A stretch of 64,000 bases of DNA from Mesorhizobium sp. YC-39 (GCF_025753795.1 NZ_JAOWPS010000016.1:1-64000), one strand, 5' to 3'; positions 35,022-45,743 are shown, counted from the first letter of the stretch. Numbers and translations are program-made. Notes: a model not told the origin generated them from the letters alone.

Positions 35022-35053
35022 TCCTATTCCCTACTGCCTAAGCCCTATTCCCT
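35001..35053. repeat. Inverted heptanucleotide array I
   Basis: Three TAGGCAG-type heptamers (34999-35021) are followed, after TCCTATTCC, by the complementary CTACTGC-CTAAGCC-CTATTCC series. TAGGCAGTAG (35012-35021) and CTACTGCCTA (35031-35040) form a perfect 10-bp stem. It lies between the convergent ceramidase-family gene and acnA and could act as a bidirectional terminator. Confidence 0.7.
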
Positions 35054-35060
35054 TGCTGCT

Positions 35061-37751
<2,691 letters not shown>

Positions 37752-38036
37752 GTGCGATCCGTCCTTGTCTGTTCAGCCTGAAAGGGAACGGACGCCGATG
37801 GCATGCAATCACGCGCAAAGGTGCGGGTACGGCCATTTCCGCTGTCCGTTCCCAAGCAACCCGAGCCGTTCAAGGCGGCGCGTGCGCTGGTTCGGCGCAA
37901 ATTCTGTTCCCGTGCCGACCGCTGGCACGGATGACCCGCATATAGAGAATTTCCTGGAATAGTTCTAGACAGTCGAAAGGCTATTTTGTGCGATGCGGGA
38001 CCTGCCGCGGCGCGGCGTTTTCGGGACGGGCAAGGA

Positions 38037-38639
38037 ATGCGGCTGATCGCCGAAAATCTGGGCGGCGAACGGGGCGGCGAAACGGTGTTTTCCGGCATTG
38101 GTTTTGCTCTTGAGAAAGGCCAGGCGCTTGTTGTCACCGGGCCGAACGGCGTGGGTAAATCGACGCTGCTCAGGGTCATCGCCGGACTGCTGCCGGCGGC
38201 GGAAGGTCGGGTGCGGATCGAGGGCGGGCCTGAGGCTTTTCCGTCGGTCGCCTCGGCCTGCCATTATCTCGGCCACCAGAACGCGATGAAACCGGCGCTG
38301 AGCGTGGCGGAAAACCTGCGTTTCTGGCGAGACTTCTCGGGCGCGGATTTCTTGGGCGTCGAAGAGGCGCTGGAAACCGTCGGGCTTGATGGCATCGGCC
38401 ATCTGCCGTTCGGCTATCTCTCGACCGGGCAGCGCCGCCGCGCGGCCATCGCGAAATTGCTGGTCAGCCGGCGGCCGCTCTGGCTGCTCGACGAGCCGAC
38501 CGCAGGGTTGGACAAGGCTTCGGAAGGGCGGTTCGGCGAGGTGATGACGAATCACTGTCGGGATGGGGGGATCATTATTGCGGCCACGCATCTGCCGCTG
38601 GGGATTGAGGGGGCCAAGGAATTGAGGATGACCGGGTAA
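38037..38639 (+). CDS. ccmA: Haem exporter ATP-binding protein CcmA
   Basis: CcmA is the ATPase of the system I cytochrome c maturation complex; it drives release of holo-CcmE. The 200-residue protein has Walker A GPNGVGKSTLL, an LSTGQRRR signature and Walker B LLDEPTAGLD. The signature carries T instead of the usual SGGQ form, typical for CcmA. I chose the ATG at 38037 with AAGGA upstream; a start at 37986 would add 17 unconserved residues. ccmB follows after 31 bp. Confidence 0.95.
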   Translation: MRLIAENLGGERGGETVFSGIGFALEKGQALVVTGPNGVGKSTLLRVIAGLLPAAEGRVRIEGGPEAFPSVASACHYLGHQNAMKPALSVAENLRFWRDFSGADFLGVEEALETVGLDGIGHLPFGYLSTGQRRRAAIAKLLVSRRPLWLLDEPTAGLDKASEGRFGEVMTNHCRDGGIIIAATHLPLGIEGAKELRMTG

Positions 38640-38670
38640 TGTCGGCATTCAAGCGCAAGCATCTCAAATC

Positions 38671-39336
38671 ATGCTAGCCCTCTTCCTGCGCGACATCCGG
38701 CTCAGCATCCGCGCCGGCGGTGGGGCGCTGACCGGCGTGATCTTCTTTCTCGCAGTCATCGTGACGATTCCCTTCGGTGTCGGGCCGGACCTCAACCTGC
38801 TCGCCCGCATCGGGCCGGCGATCTTGTGGATATCGGCCTTGCTCGCCTGCCTGCTCGGCCTTGACCGGCTGTTCCAGGCCGATCGGGAAGACGGCTCGCT
38901 CGATCTTCTGGTGCTCGGCAACGACCGGCACATGCTGGCGCTGACGGTGCTGGTGAAATGCCTGGCGCATTGGGCGGGCAGCGTGCTGCCGTTGGTGATC
39001 GCGGCGCCCTTGCTCGGCCTGTTCATGAACATGGCGCCGGTCGGCATCGGCGCGACGGCGCTGACCCTTTTGGTCGGCACGCCGGCGATCACCTTCATCG
39101 GTGCCGCCGGTGCGGCGGTAGCGGTGGCGCTGCCGCGCGGCGGGCTCCTGATCTCGGTGTTGGTGCTGCCGCTGATCATCCCGGTGCTGATCTTCGGCGT
39201 CTCTGCAAGCTATGGCGCGGTGGCGGATCCCGACCCGTTCCTGCAGCCCTTCCTCATTCTTGCCGCGCTGACCCTGTTTCTTGCCGTACTGGGGCCGGTG
39301 GCGGCGGCGCTGGCGCTACGCCACGGAACGGACTGA
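38671..39336 (+). CDS. ccmB: Haem exporter permease CcmB
   Basis: CcmB is the membrane partner of CcmA in cytochrome c maturation. The 221-residue protein has six predicted helices and the family's LALFLRDIRLSIRAGGG start, QADREDGSLDLL after the second helix, and the LPLIIPVLIFG helix. Its stop overlaps by one base with the ATG of a low-G+C orphan gene, where ccmC would normally begin. Confidence 0.95.
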   Translation: MLALFLRDIRLSIRAGGGALTGVIFFLAVIVTIPFGVGPDLNLLARIGPAILWISALLACLLGLDRLFQADREDGSLDLLVLGNDRHMLALTVLVKCLAHWAGSVLPLVIAAPLLGLFMNMAPVGIGATALTLLVGTPAITFIGAAGAAVAVALPRGGLLISVLVLPLIIPVLIFGVSASYGAVADPDPFLQPFLILAALTLFLAVLGPVAAALALRHGTD

Positions 39337-39713
39337 TGTGGCCGCTACGCATAGAAAATCCGATCTTTCTCCAAACCATCTACGGCCACTATCCTGACCT
39401 GTCTTCCGTCGAGGTCACCAAGGCCGAAATCAGTCGTGACGGACCGAGCCTGCATTTGCATTTTATATCCCGCATTCTCCCCTACCGGCCTCCCGTCAAA
39501 TGGGGACCGTTCAACGCCGTGTTTTTTGAACTCGCGTTCGATGGTGTCGAGACAATCAGCGTTCGCAAATTCCAAAATCACGACAAGAGTGCAATCAGGA
39601 TGTGGGATGACGCAGGCAAGATTCTGCTTACGTGCGAAGGAGCGGTCAGGCTGTCCCTGACATGTGAATTTATGCGCATCATCAAGATATCCGGGTTGCT
39701 TCAGTCGCAGTGA
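39336..39713 (+). CDS. Orphan Imm50-like protein in the ccmC position
   Basis: The 125-residue product resembles Immunity protein 50: an early LQTIYGHYPDLSSVEVTK, a central LPYRPPVKWGPFNAVFFELAF, then SVRKFQ and a C-terminal CEFMRIIKIS strand. Imm50 proteins protect against polymorphic toxins, but no toxin gene is near. G+C is about 50 percent by hand count of sample lines, well below its neighbours. The ATG overlaps the ccmB stop by one base, so it is stitched into the operon exactly where ccmC is expected. The Imm50 call is from pattern memory and should be checked. Confidence 0.65.
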   Translation: MWPLRIENPIFLQTIYGHYPDLSSVEVTKAEISRDGPSLHLHFISRILPYRPPVKWGPFNAVFFELAFDGVETISVRKFQNHDKSAIRMWDDAGKILLTCEGAVRLSLTCEFMRIIKISGLLQSQ

Positions 39714-39814
39714 AGGCGAAGCTCGACTAACCGCAAATCTGCCGCAGACGTGGTTCATTGCGACGAACAGCCGGTGCGGCTATGAATTCCGCCGTAAAAG
39801 CCTTGGATCGGGAA

Positions 39815-39982
39815 ATGAGCGTACACGCCCTTTATGTCACCGCCGCCTATGCCATCACTGCGCTAGTGCTGGCCGGGCTGATCGGCTGGATCCTCATCGA
39901 CCAGCGCGCGCGCAAACGCGATCTCGCCGAACTGGAAGCATCAGGCGTGCGTCGCCGCTCCGACAAGACCTCCAAGCCATGA
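39815..39982 (+). CDS. ccmD: Haem exporter protein CcmD
   Basis: The 55-residue protein has one membrane helix followed by a basic cytoplasmic tail, LIDQRARKRDLAELEASGVRRRS, as in CcmD. CcmD holds the CcmABC-CcmE complex together. I chose the ATG at 39815 (MSVHALYVTAAY), which gives the usual length; in-frame starts at 39758 and 39782 would extend it. The gene lies 101 bp after the orphan rather than directly after ccmC, so its position is shifted. Confidence 0.82.
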   Translation: MSVHALYVTAAYAITALVLAGLIGWILIDQRARKRDLAELEASGVRRRSDKTSKP

Positions 39983-40010
39983 GGGCCGCCAAGCCAATGA
40001 GCAGCGAACC

Positions 40011-40589
40011 ATGAGCATCAAAACCGAAACACCGGCGCGGAGCCGGCGCCTGATCGTGTTGTTGCCGCTGCTGGTCTTCCTCGCGCTGGCCGGGCTGTTC
40101 CTGTCGCAGCTTTTGTCCGGACGCGACGTTTCGGAAGTGCCGTCGGCGCTGATCGGCCTGCCGGCCCCCCAGACAAACCTGCCGGCGCTGGAGGGTGTGA
40201 ACCTGCCGGGGCTCGATTCGAAAGCCTTCGCCGGCAAGGTCACGCTGGTCAATGTCTTTGCGTCCTGGTGCGCGCCATGTCGGGAAGAGCATCCGGTGCT
40301 GCTGGCCTTGTCGCAGGACAAGCGCTTCACCATGGCGGCGCTGAACTACAAGGACCAGCCGGAAAACGCCCGCCGCTTCCTTGGCGATCTCGGCAATCCA
40401 TTCCAGGCGATCGGCGTCGACGCGGCGGGGCGCACGGCGATCGACTGGGGCGTCTATGGCGTGCCGGAAACCTTCGTCATCGGCAAGGACGGCAAGATCG
40501 CCTACAAACATGTCGGCCCGCTGACACCAGACTCGGCGCAAACGCTGCTCTTGCCGGAAATCGAGAAGGCGCTGGCCGCGCCGGGCTGA
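40011..40589 (+). CDS. ccmG: Thiol:disulfide interchange protein CcmG (DsbE)
   Basis: CcmG keeps the haem-binding cysteines of apocytochrome c reduced in the periplasm. The 192-residue protein has an N-terminal anchor helix (about residues 14-34) and a thioredoxin domain with active site WCAPC in FASWCAPCREEHP and the conserved cis-proline segment GVPETFVIGKDG. It ends the ccm unit; a DUF2332 gene follows after 15 bp and may be co-transcribed. Confidence 0.95.
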   Translation: MSIKTETPARSRRLIVLLPLLVFLALAGLFLSQLLSGRDVSEVPSALIGLPAPQTNLPALEGVNLPGLDSKAFAGKVTLVNVFASWCAPCREEHPVLLALSQDKRFTMAALNYKDQPENARRFLGDLGNPFQAIGVDAAGRTAIDWGVYGVPETFVIGKDGKIAYKHVGPLTPDSAQTLLLPEIEKALAAPG

Positions 40590-40604
40590 GGCACCGGAAA
40601 CGCG

Positions 40605-41645
40605 ATGGACGAACGAGACATCCGCGATCATTTTCTGGCGCAGGCGAAAGCCTGCGACGGGCTTGGCTCGCCTTTCACCGCGAAATTGTGCCGTGCGCTG
40701 GCCAAGGTTCTCGACACAAACACCAGGACCGGGCAGGCGGTGCTCGGCTGGCCGGGTGACGCGCGCGCCGATGGCCTCTCATTGCGGCTCTGCGGCGCGC
40801 TGCATGCGTTGGTCCTGACGGGTGCGGATGAGCGACTGACACAAGTTTATCCGCCCAACCGAACAAGCGACGATGAGATCGCGGCGGTGCTGCCGGAAGC
40901 AATTGCGCGATCCGACGAGCGGATTGTCGCTGGCCTCGCCGGCGCCCCGCAGACCAATGAAATCGCCCGGTCGGCGATGCTGCTGCCTGGATTTCTGACG
41001 GTCGCGCGCGAAACCGGCTTGCCGCTGGATCTGTGCGAGATCGGCGCCAGCGCCGGGCTCAATCTCCTGTTCGACAGCTTTCACTATCGCTATGGCGATG
41101 CCGAGTGGGGCGACCCGGCCTCCCCCGTCCGGTTGGCGCCGGAGGTGCGTGGCCGTGCTGTTCCGCTGAATGGAGTGATCGAAGTTCGCCATCGCTCGGG
41201 CTGCGACATCGCGCCGGTCGACTTCGCCGATGCGGCCGCGCGGCTACGGCTTCGGTCCTTCATCTGGGCCGATCAGGCAGCGCGGCTGGCCCGGCTCGAC
41301 GCAGCGCTGTCACTTGCCGAAAAGTTGCAGCCGCTGCTTGTCAGGGCGGATGCAGCGCAGTTTGTCGAGAAGGCACTGGCCGCACGGCAGGACGGCGCCT
41401 TCGTGCTCTATCATTCGATCATGTGGCAATATTTGCCGCGAGCGACCAAGGATGCCATCACCGCCACCCTGGAGCGGGCGGGCAGACAGGCCACGACCGA
41501 TGCGCCTATCGCAAGGCTGAGGATGGAGCCGCGCGATCCCACCAAGAATTGGGCGGTACTCAGCCTGACTCTATGGCCGAGCGGCGAGACACGCCGCCTG
41601 GCCCATTGCGATTACCACGGCCGCTGGATCGAATGGATGGGCTAA
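40605..41645 (+). CDS. DUF2332-family protein
   Basis: The 346-residue protein matches DUF2332. Hallmarks are LCEIGASAGLNLLFDSFHYRYG near residue 145, and YHSIMWQYLP and HCDYHGRWIEW towards the end. The GASAG loop looks like a nucleotide or SAM-binding turn, but no activity is known. It starts 15 bp after ccmG, so it probably shares the ccm transcript; a link to cytochrome maturation is not otherwise supported. Confidence 0.85.
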   Translation: MDERDIRDHFLAQAKACDGLGSPFTAKLCRALAKVLDTNTRTGQAVLGWPGDARADGLSLRLCGALHALVLTGADERLTQVYPPNRTSDDEIAAVLPEAIARSDERIVAGLAGAPQTNEIARSAMLLPGFLTVARETGLPLDLCEIGASAGLNLLFDSFHYRYGDAEWGDPASPVRLAPEVRGRAVPLNGVIEVRHRSGCDIAPVDFADAAARLRLRSFIWADQAARLARLDAALSLAEKLQPLLVRADAAQFVEKALAARQDGAFVLYHSIMWQYLPRATKDAITATLERAGRQATTDAPIARLRMEPRDPTKNWAVLSLTLWPSGETRRLAHCDYHGRWIEWMG

Positions 41646-41655
41646 GCCCGTTCGC

Positions 41656-41823
41656 TCAGCCGTAGATCTGCTTGTGGACCTGGTAGAGCATTTCCGAGCG
41701 GTCGGCGCGCATGTCGGCCAGATCGCGGCTGGAGAAGGAGTCGATTTCGGCGACGAGGCGATTGTAGTGGCGGCGCTTGGCGATGCTGGCGCGAGCGCGG
41801 CTCATGAGACTGTCGAGGATCAT
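41656..41823 (-). CDS. DUF1127-family small basic protein
   Basis: The 55-residue protein reads MILDSLMSRARASIAKRRHY, then NRLVAEIDSFSSRDLADM and an IYG end, which is the DUF1127 pattern with its conserved L-x-D-[IM] segment. Short DUF1127 proteins bind RNA or affect phosphate and stress metabolism in Agrobacterium and relatives. GAAGGAA precedes the ATG at 41823. A pair of overlapping palindromes lies about 80-115 bp upstream and may be the operator. Confidence 0.85.
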   Translation of the reverse strand: MILDSLMSRARASIAKRRHYNRLVAEIDSFSSRDLADMRADRSEMLYQVHKQIYG

Positions 41824-42140
41824 AGCAAGGTTCCTTCTGTGCCGCGTTCTCGCGGCCGATTGTTCCTCCCTTGATCTGTACGGAGCATGACATAGTTATG
41901 GTGCGTTGCAAAAAGAAGATGTTGCAATGCACCATTGCACTGCACGCATAGCGGGTTAACGCCGCCATGGCCATGGTTTTAGCAAAGCGCCATTCCCGCC
42001 GCACCAGCTCATCAATCTCTTTTGTCATACAAATTGCGAAGCTGCGCCACGATCGATCTTGCCATATCGATCGCCGGCTGGCTTGATCGCGCCGGCTTTG
42101 CCGATTGAAGACTGGGCCGATTGAACGACTGGGAGGAAAC
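41824..42140. other. Divergent DUF1127/SMP-30 intergenic region
   Basis: The 317-bp gap holds the promoters of both flanking genes. Apart from the palindromes at 41900-41939 it contains a TGCCATATCGATCGCCGGC stretch at 42061-42079 with short inverted words. I see no RNA gene or conserved reading frame. Confidence 0.5.
41900..41939. promoter_or_regulatory. Overlapping palindromes, possible LysR-type operator
   Basis: GGTGCGTTGCAA (41900-41911) pairs with TTGCAATGCACC (41922-41933) at 11 of 12 positions. TGCAATG (41923-41929) also pairs perfectly with CATTGCA (41933-41939). The site is upstream of the DUF1127 gene. In Brucella, small DUF1127 genes are activated by the LysR regulator VtlR, so a related regulator is a reasonable but unproven guess. 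Confidence 0.45.
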
Positions 42141-43058
42141 ATGCCCGCCGAAGACTATGAAATTCTCGATCCGCGTTTCGCGCGGCTGTTCAACAGCAAT
42201 GCGAATGTCGACAAGCTGTTCACCGGATGCCGGTGGGCGGAAGGGCCGGCATGGTTCGCGGCCGGCCGCTATGTGGTCTGGTCCGACATCCCCAACAACC
42301 GCATGCTGCGCTACGACGAGACTGACGGCAGCGTCAGCGTGTTCCGCCAGCCGTCCGGCAATTCCAACGGCAACACCGTCGACCGGCAGGGCCGGCTGGT
42401 CACTTGCGAGCATTCGGGTCGCCGCGTCAGCCGCACCGAGTATGACGGGTCCGTCACCACCATTGCCGCCAAATGGCGCGGCAAGCGGCTCAACTCGCCA
42501 AACGACGCCGTGGTGAAGTCCGACGGCTCGATCTGGTTCACCGACCCGACCTACGGCATCGATACGGATTATGAGGGCGACAAGGCCGAAAGCGAGATCG
42601 GCGCCTGCCATGTCTATCGGGTCGATCCCGGCACCGGCGATGTCGAGGCTGTCATCACCGACATGGTCAGGCCCAACGGACTTGCCTTCTCGCTCGACGA
42701 GAGCAAGCTTTATGTCGTCGACACTGGCCGGACGCACGGCGCTCAGAACCCGGCACATATGCGGGTGTTCAATGTCGGCAAGGGCGGCAAGAAGGTTTCG
42801 GGCGAAAAAATCTTCGCCGACTGCACCGCCGGCCTGTTCGACGGCTTCAGGCTCGACGCGGACGGGCGCATCTGGACGAGTGCGGCCGACGGCATCCATT
42901 GCTACGATCCGGACGGCACACTGATCGGCAAGATCAAGGTGCCTGAGGTGACCGCCAATTGCGTGTTCGGCGGCAACAAGCTCAACTGCCTCTACATCGC
43001 CGGCACGACCTCGCTCTATATGGTCCGGCTGATGGTCAATGGGGCCAAGACCTATTGA
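42141..43058 (+). CDS. SMP-30/gluconolactonase-family lactonase
   Basis: The 305-residue six-bladed beta-propeller belongs to the SMP-30/regucalcin/gluconolactonase family. It has the metal-site glutamate in CRWAEGPAWF, SGNSNGNTVDRQGRL, LNSPNDAVVKSDGSIWFTDP, and a late Asp in DGFRLDADGRIWTSAADGIH. It hydrolyses sugar lactones with a divalent metal. GGGAGGAAAC precedes the ATG at 42141. A tautomerase gene follows 160 bp later, and both could serve carbohydrate or aromatic catabolism. Confidence 0.9.
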   Translation: MPAEDYEILDPRFARLFNSNANVDKLFTGCRWAEGPAWFAAGRYVVWSDIPNNRMLRYDETDGSVSVFRQPSGNSNGNTVDRQGRLVTCEHSGRRVSRTEYDGSVTTIAAKWRGKRLNSPNDAVVKSDGSIWFTDPTYGIDTDYEGDKAESEIGACHVYRVDPGTGDVEAVITDMVRPNGLAFSLDESKLYVVDTGRTHGAQNPAHMRVFNVGKGGKKVSGEKIFADCTAGLFDGFRLDADGRIWTSAADGIHCYDPDGTLIGKIKVPEVTANCVFGGNKLNCLYIAGTTSLYMVRLMVNGAKTY

Positions 43059-43220
43059 GGCTGCTCGAAATTCTTCTCTGGCGGCCTTTGCTGGCCTTTC
43101 TGCGCTTACCCGTGAGGCCCGCCGCGCCGCGGCTTCCGGAATCGCCGCCATTCAGCCCGCCAGAGAGAATTTCGAAGCAGCCCCCTGCAGGCAACCGACA
43201 AAGTTCAAAGGGAGGACGTT

Positions 43221-43430
43221 ATGCCATTCGTCAACATCCGCATCGTCAAGGAAGTGATCGCCGCCGATCCGGCAGGCAAGAAGGCTGATATCGCCAAGAA
43301 AGTCACGGCCGCCATCATGGACGCCACCGGGCTGGGCAATGACGATGTCTGGGTGGTTTTCGAGGAGGTCAACGCGCGCGACTGGTATGTCGGCAAGACC
43401 GATGTCGAGACACTGAGAGGGAAGAGCTAG
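43221..43430 (+). CDS. 4-oxalocrotonate tautomerase-family protein
   Basis: The 69-residue protein has the catalytic amino-terminal proline (MPFVNIRI) exposed after methionine removal, and the family's KKVTAAIMDATGLGNDDVWVVFEEV core. It catalyses keto-enol tautomerisation of a small acid; the substrate is unknown. Length is typical. A GGGAGGACGTT ribosome site precedes the ATG. Confidence 0.9.
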   Translation: MPFVNIRIVKEVIAADPAGKKADIAKKVTAAIMDATGLGNDDVWVVFEEVNARDWYVGKTDVETLRGKS

Positions 43431-43462
43431 TTCAACTACGGTTGTGGTGAGGCGTTATGAGA

Positions 43463-43634
43463 GGCTGGCGGGACAGCGCCCCCCTCTGTCCTGCCGGACA
43501 TCTCCCCCACAAGGAGGGAGATTGGCTGTCATCCCCCGATTTCGCCAATCTCCAACGTTGAAGGATGCGGCCGGCGGCGAAGCTGCCGATCTCCCCCCAA
43601 GTGGGGGAGATGCCCGGTAGGGCCGAGGGAGGCG
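43463..43634. repeat. Mosaic of intergenic palindromes
   Basis: GGCGGGACAG (43467-43476) pairs with CTGTCCTGCC (43486-43495). Further on, ATCTCCCCC-type and GGGGGAGAT-type arms flank a GATTGGC/GCCAATC pair. Such mosaics are common in Mesorhizobium gaps. It fills most of the space between the tautomerase and FMN-reductase genes. Confidence 0.6.
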
Positions 43635-43669
43635 CGAAGGATTACAACCGAAGGCATGGTGGCCGCTGA

Positions 43670-44203
43670 TCAACATTGGCGGATGAAGCCCGCGAAAGCC
43701 GAGAGCGCATTGCGCATCGCCACCCTGTTTGCCGGCTCGGCCAGGATTTTCTCGACCTCCGGCGCCTTCTTGCCAAGCAGGGCGATCTCGAGCGGCACCT
43801 CGTCATAGAGCGCGAAAGACATGGTGCGCATGATCTCGGCCAGCGCGGCGCGGGCAAACAGCGAGCGCGGCGAGGCATGCACCAGCATGGCCGGCTTGCC
43901 GACGGCGGCGTCGCGCGAGACCAGCCAGTCAAGCCCGTTCTTCAACCCGCCCGGCACGCCATGGGCATATTCGGGGCAGGAGATGATGACACCGTCGGCG
44001 CCGGACACCGCATCGATCAGCGCCGAGGCTTCGGCCGGCGTCCGTTCGCCCTCGTCGTCCGGATTGAAGATCGGCAACCGGCCGAGTCCATCATAGACGG
44101 TGATACGGCAGCCGGGTGGTGCATTCTGCGCCAAGGCCGCGATCAAGGCCGAATTGGTAGAGGCGGCCCGCAGGCTGCCGGAGATGGCGAGTATATCAAG
44201 CAA
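43670..44203 (-). CDS. NADPH-dependent FMN reductase-like flavoprotein
   Basis: The protein has the flavodoxin-like FMN-binding loop SGSLRAASTNSALIAAL near the start and SCPEYAHGVPGGLKNGLDWL in the middle, typical of NADPH:FMN or quinone reductases (YieF/ChrR-like). About 177 residues is normal length. The start is uncertain. I place it at the TTG at 44203, because the longer frame reads into an intergenic palindrome, and no ATG lies near. Substrates could be quinones or metals. Confidence 0.8.
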   Translation of the reverse strand: MLDILAISGSLRAASTNSALIAALAQNAPPGCRITVYDGLGRLPIFNPDDEGERTPAEASALIDAVSGADGVIISCPEYAHGVPGGLKNGLDWLVSRDAAVGKPAMLVHASPRSLFARAALAEIMRTMSFALYDEVPLEIALLGKKAPEVEKILAEPANRVAMRNALSAFAGFIRQC

Positions 44204-44243
44204 AGGAAGGGACCGGCTCGGGCGGTTCTGGTCCTCTTGTTTT

Positions 44244-44318
44244 GAGCATGTCGTTATCCCAAAAAACCGCTGCACACCCTCGGGTCAAGCCCGTGGGCAG
44301 GCTTTGGGCGACATGCTC
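44244..44318. repeat. Compound palindromic repeat, copy C with insert
   Basis: GAGCATGTCG (44244-44253) and CGACATGCTC (44309-44318) are perfect 10-bp arms. The interior matches the repeats at 10334 and 23988 but carries about 25 extra bases (CCCTCGGGTCAAGCCCGTGG region) with their own hairpin. It separates the FMN-reductase and PPOX genes. Confidence 0.7.
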
Positions 44319-44323
44319 CAGAA

Positions 44324-44944
44324 TTACCACATCGTATGTCTGTATTCCTCGTCCAGCCAGCGATCCGTCGCCTCTGCGGAATCGGCGAGCGCCAACTGGT
44401 CGCGCATAATCTGGCCGAGCGTCGGCAGCGTCGCGCGGTCGTACCAGGTCTCCGGCTTCCACAGGTCGGATCGCATGAAGGCCTTGGCGCAATGCATGTA
44501 GGCAGCCTTGACCGACACTACAACGACGCTTTGCGGCTCCTTGCCGTCGACCGCCAGCCGCTCGCGCAAGCCGGCATCGACGGTGATGCGGGCATCACCA
44601 TTGACGCGCAGCGTCTCGTTCATGCCCGGAATGAGGAACAGCAGTCCGACCGACGGGTTGAGAAGGATGTTCTCCAGCGTGTCCAGCCGGTTGTTGCCGG
44701 GACGGTCGGGAATGGCGATGGTCCTCTCGTCGAGCACGGCGGCGAAGCCCGGCTTGTCGCCCTTCGGCGTCACGTCGGCATTGCCGGCGCCATCGGAGGA
44801 GCCGATCAGCACGAACGGGCTCTTGCCGATGAAGGAGCGGCAGTGGCCGTCCAGCGCCCTCAACTCCTTGCGGATCGAGCCGTCGGTCGGCCGCGGCGTC
44901 TTGTAGACCGTCCTCAGCTCTTCGCGTGTGGTGATGAACTCCAT
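44324..44944 (-). CDS. Pyridoxamine 5'-phosphate oxidase-family flavoprotein
   Basis: The 206-residue protein has the split-barrel FMN fold: GHCRSFIGKSPFVLIGSSDGAGNADVTPKGD, then RPGNNRLDTLENILLNPSVGLLFLIPG, and RVNGDARIT. This subgroup is related to MSMEG_1061-type proteins, not to the vitamin B6 enzyme itself. It probably binds FMN or F420 and reduces or senses an unknown compound. GGAGGAGACGGGG precedes the ATG at 44944, which fixes the start. Confidence 0.85.
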   Translation of the reverse strand: MEFITTREELRTVYKTPRPTDGSIRKELRALDGHCRSFIGKSPFVLIGSSDGAGNADVTPKGDKPGFAAVLDERTIAIPDRPGNNRLDTLENILLNPSVGLLFLIPGMNETLRVNGDARITVDAGLRERLAVDGKEPQSVVVVSVKAAYMHCAKAFMRSDLWKPETWYDRATLPTLGQIMRDQLALADSAEATDRWLDEEYRHTMW

Positions 44945-44964
44945 CCCCGTCTCCTCCTTCTGAC

Positions 44965-45006
44965 GCAATTCCCTAGGAAAGCGCTGCACACTTTTCCGGG
45001 AATTGC
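44965..45006. repeat. GCAATTCCC palindrome, related repeat
   Basis: GCAATTCCC (44965-44973) and GGGAATTGC (44998-45006) are perfect 9-bp arms. The interior GGAAAGCGCTGCACACTTTTCC resembles the loop region of the other compound repeats. It overlaps the upstream region of the PPOX gene and the last codon region of yciB. Confidence 0.65.
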
Positions 45007-45681
45007 CTATTTGCGGGCCTTTTCCGCCTTCTCGGTCTTGTCCTCGAGCGAATGGCGCAGGATCAGCGGCATCTGGCTGAAGGTGAACAGAAGCGTGATC
45101 GGCATGATGCCCCAGACCTTGAAGGTAACCCAGGCATCGGTGGAAAAATTCCGCCAGACCACTTCGTTGACAAGGGCCAGGAACAGGAAGAACAGGCCCC
45201 AGCGGAAGGTGAGCTTGCGCCAGCCCTCGGCGTCGAGATTGAAGGCCGAATTGAAGACATAGCCGAGCAGCGATTTGCCGAAGAACAGGCCGCCGAGCAG
45301 CACACCGCCGAACAGCGTATTGACGATGGTCGGCTTCATCTTGATGAAGATGTCGTCCTGCAGATAGAGCGTCAGCGCGCCGAATATGAGCACGACGACG
45401 CCCGACACCATCGGCATGATCGGCAGCGTGCGGGTGAGCAGCCAGGAAGCGATCAGCGCGATCGCGGTCGCGGCCATGAACAGGCCGGTGGCGACGAAGA
45501 TCGGCCCGCCGAATTCGGCAAGGGCTGGAAATTTCTGCGTCAGCCATTCGCCGCGCGCATTGGCAAAGAAGAACACCATCAGCGGGCCGAGCTCCAGCAC
45601 CAGCTTGAGCAGCGGATTGACGCCCTCCTTCTTCTGCTTTTGCGGGTCGGACGGGTCGCGTTCGAGAATGGGCGGGTTCAT
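45007..45681 (-). CDS. yciB: Inner-membrane spanning protein YciB (septation protein A)
   Basis: The 224-residue protein has five or six predicted helices and the YciB signature: LVLELGPLMVFFFANARG, then FGKSLLGYVFNSAF and WGLFFLFLALVNEVVWRNFSTDAWVTFKVWGI. It influences cell-envelope synthesis and septation in enterobacteria and Shigella. It lies upstream of nothing else on its strand but downstream of ftsY, separated by a palindrome. A charged tail KTEKAEKARK closes it. Confidence 0.92.
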   Translation of the reverse strand: MNPPILERDPSDPQKQKKEGVNPLLKLVLELGPLMVFFFANARGEWLTQKFPALAEFGGPIFVATGLFMAATAIALIASWLLTRTLPIMPMVSGVVVLIFGALTLYLQDDIFIKMKPTIVNTLFGGVLLGGLFFGKSLLGYVFNSAFNLDAEGWRKLTFRWGLFFLFLALVNEVVWRNFSTDAWVTFKVWGIMPITLLFTFSQMPLILRHSLEDKTEKAEKARK

Positions 45682-45696
45682 AGGGTTCCTTCTGGC

Positions 45697-45739
45697 GCAT
45701 GATCTTGTCCAAAAAGCCTTCGACTTTTTGCGATCATGC
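45697..45739. repeat. Compound palindromic repeat, copy D
   Basis: GCATGATC (45697-45704) and GATCATGC (45732-45739) are perfect 8-bp arms. Inside, CAAAAAG pairs with CTTTTTG. It has the same two-level design as the other copies and fills the ftsY-yciB gap. Confidence 0.7.
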
Positions 45740-45743
45740 TTTT

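Noticed and set aside
43463..43634. CRISPR-like repeats
   Set aside because: The repeats are inverted and irregular with no equal spacers, and no cas gene is in the window.
44204..44275. Upstream extension of the FMN-reductase gene
   Set aside because: The extra codons read through a compound palindromic repeat and are not expected in the family.
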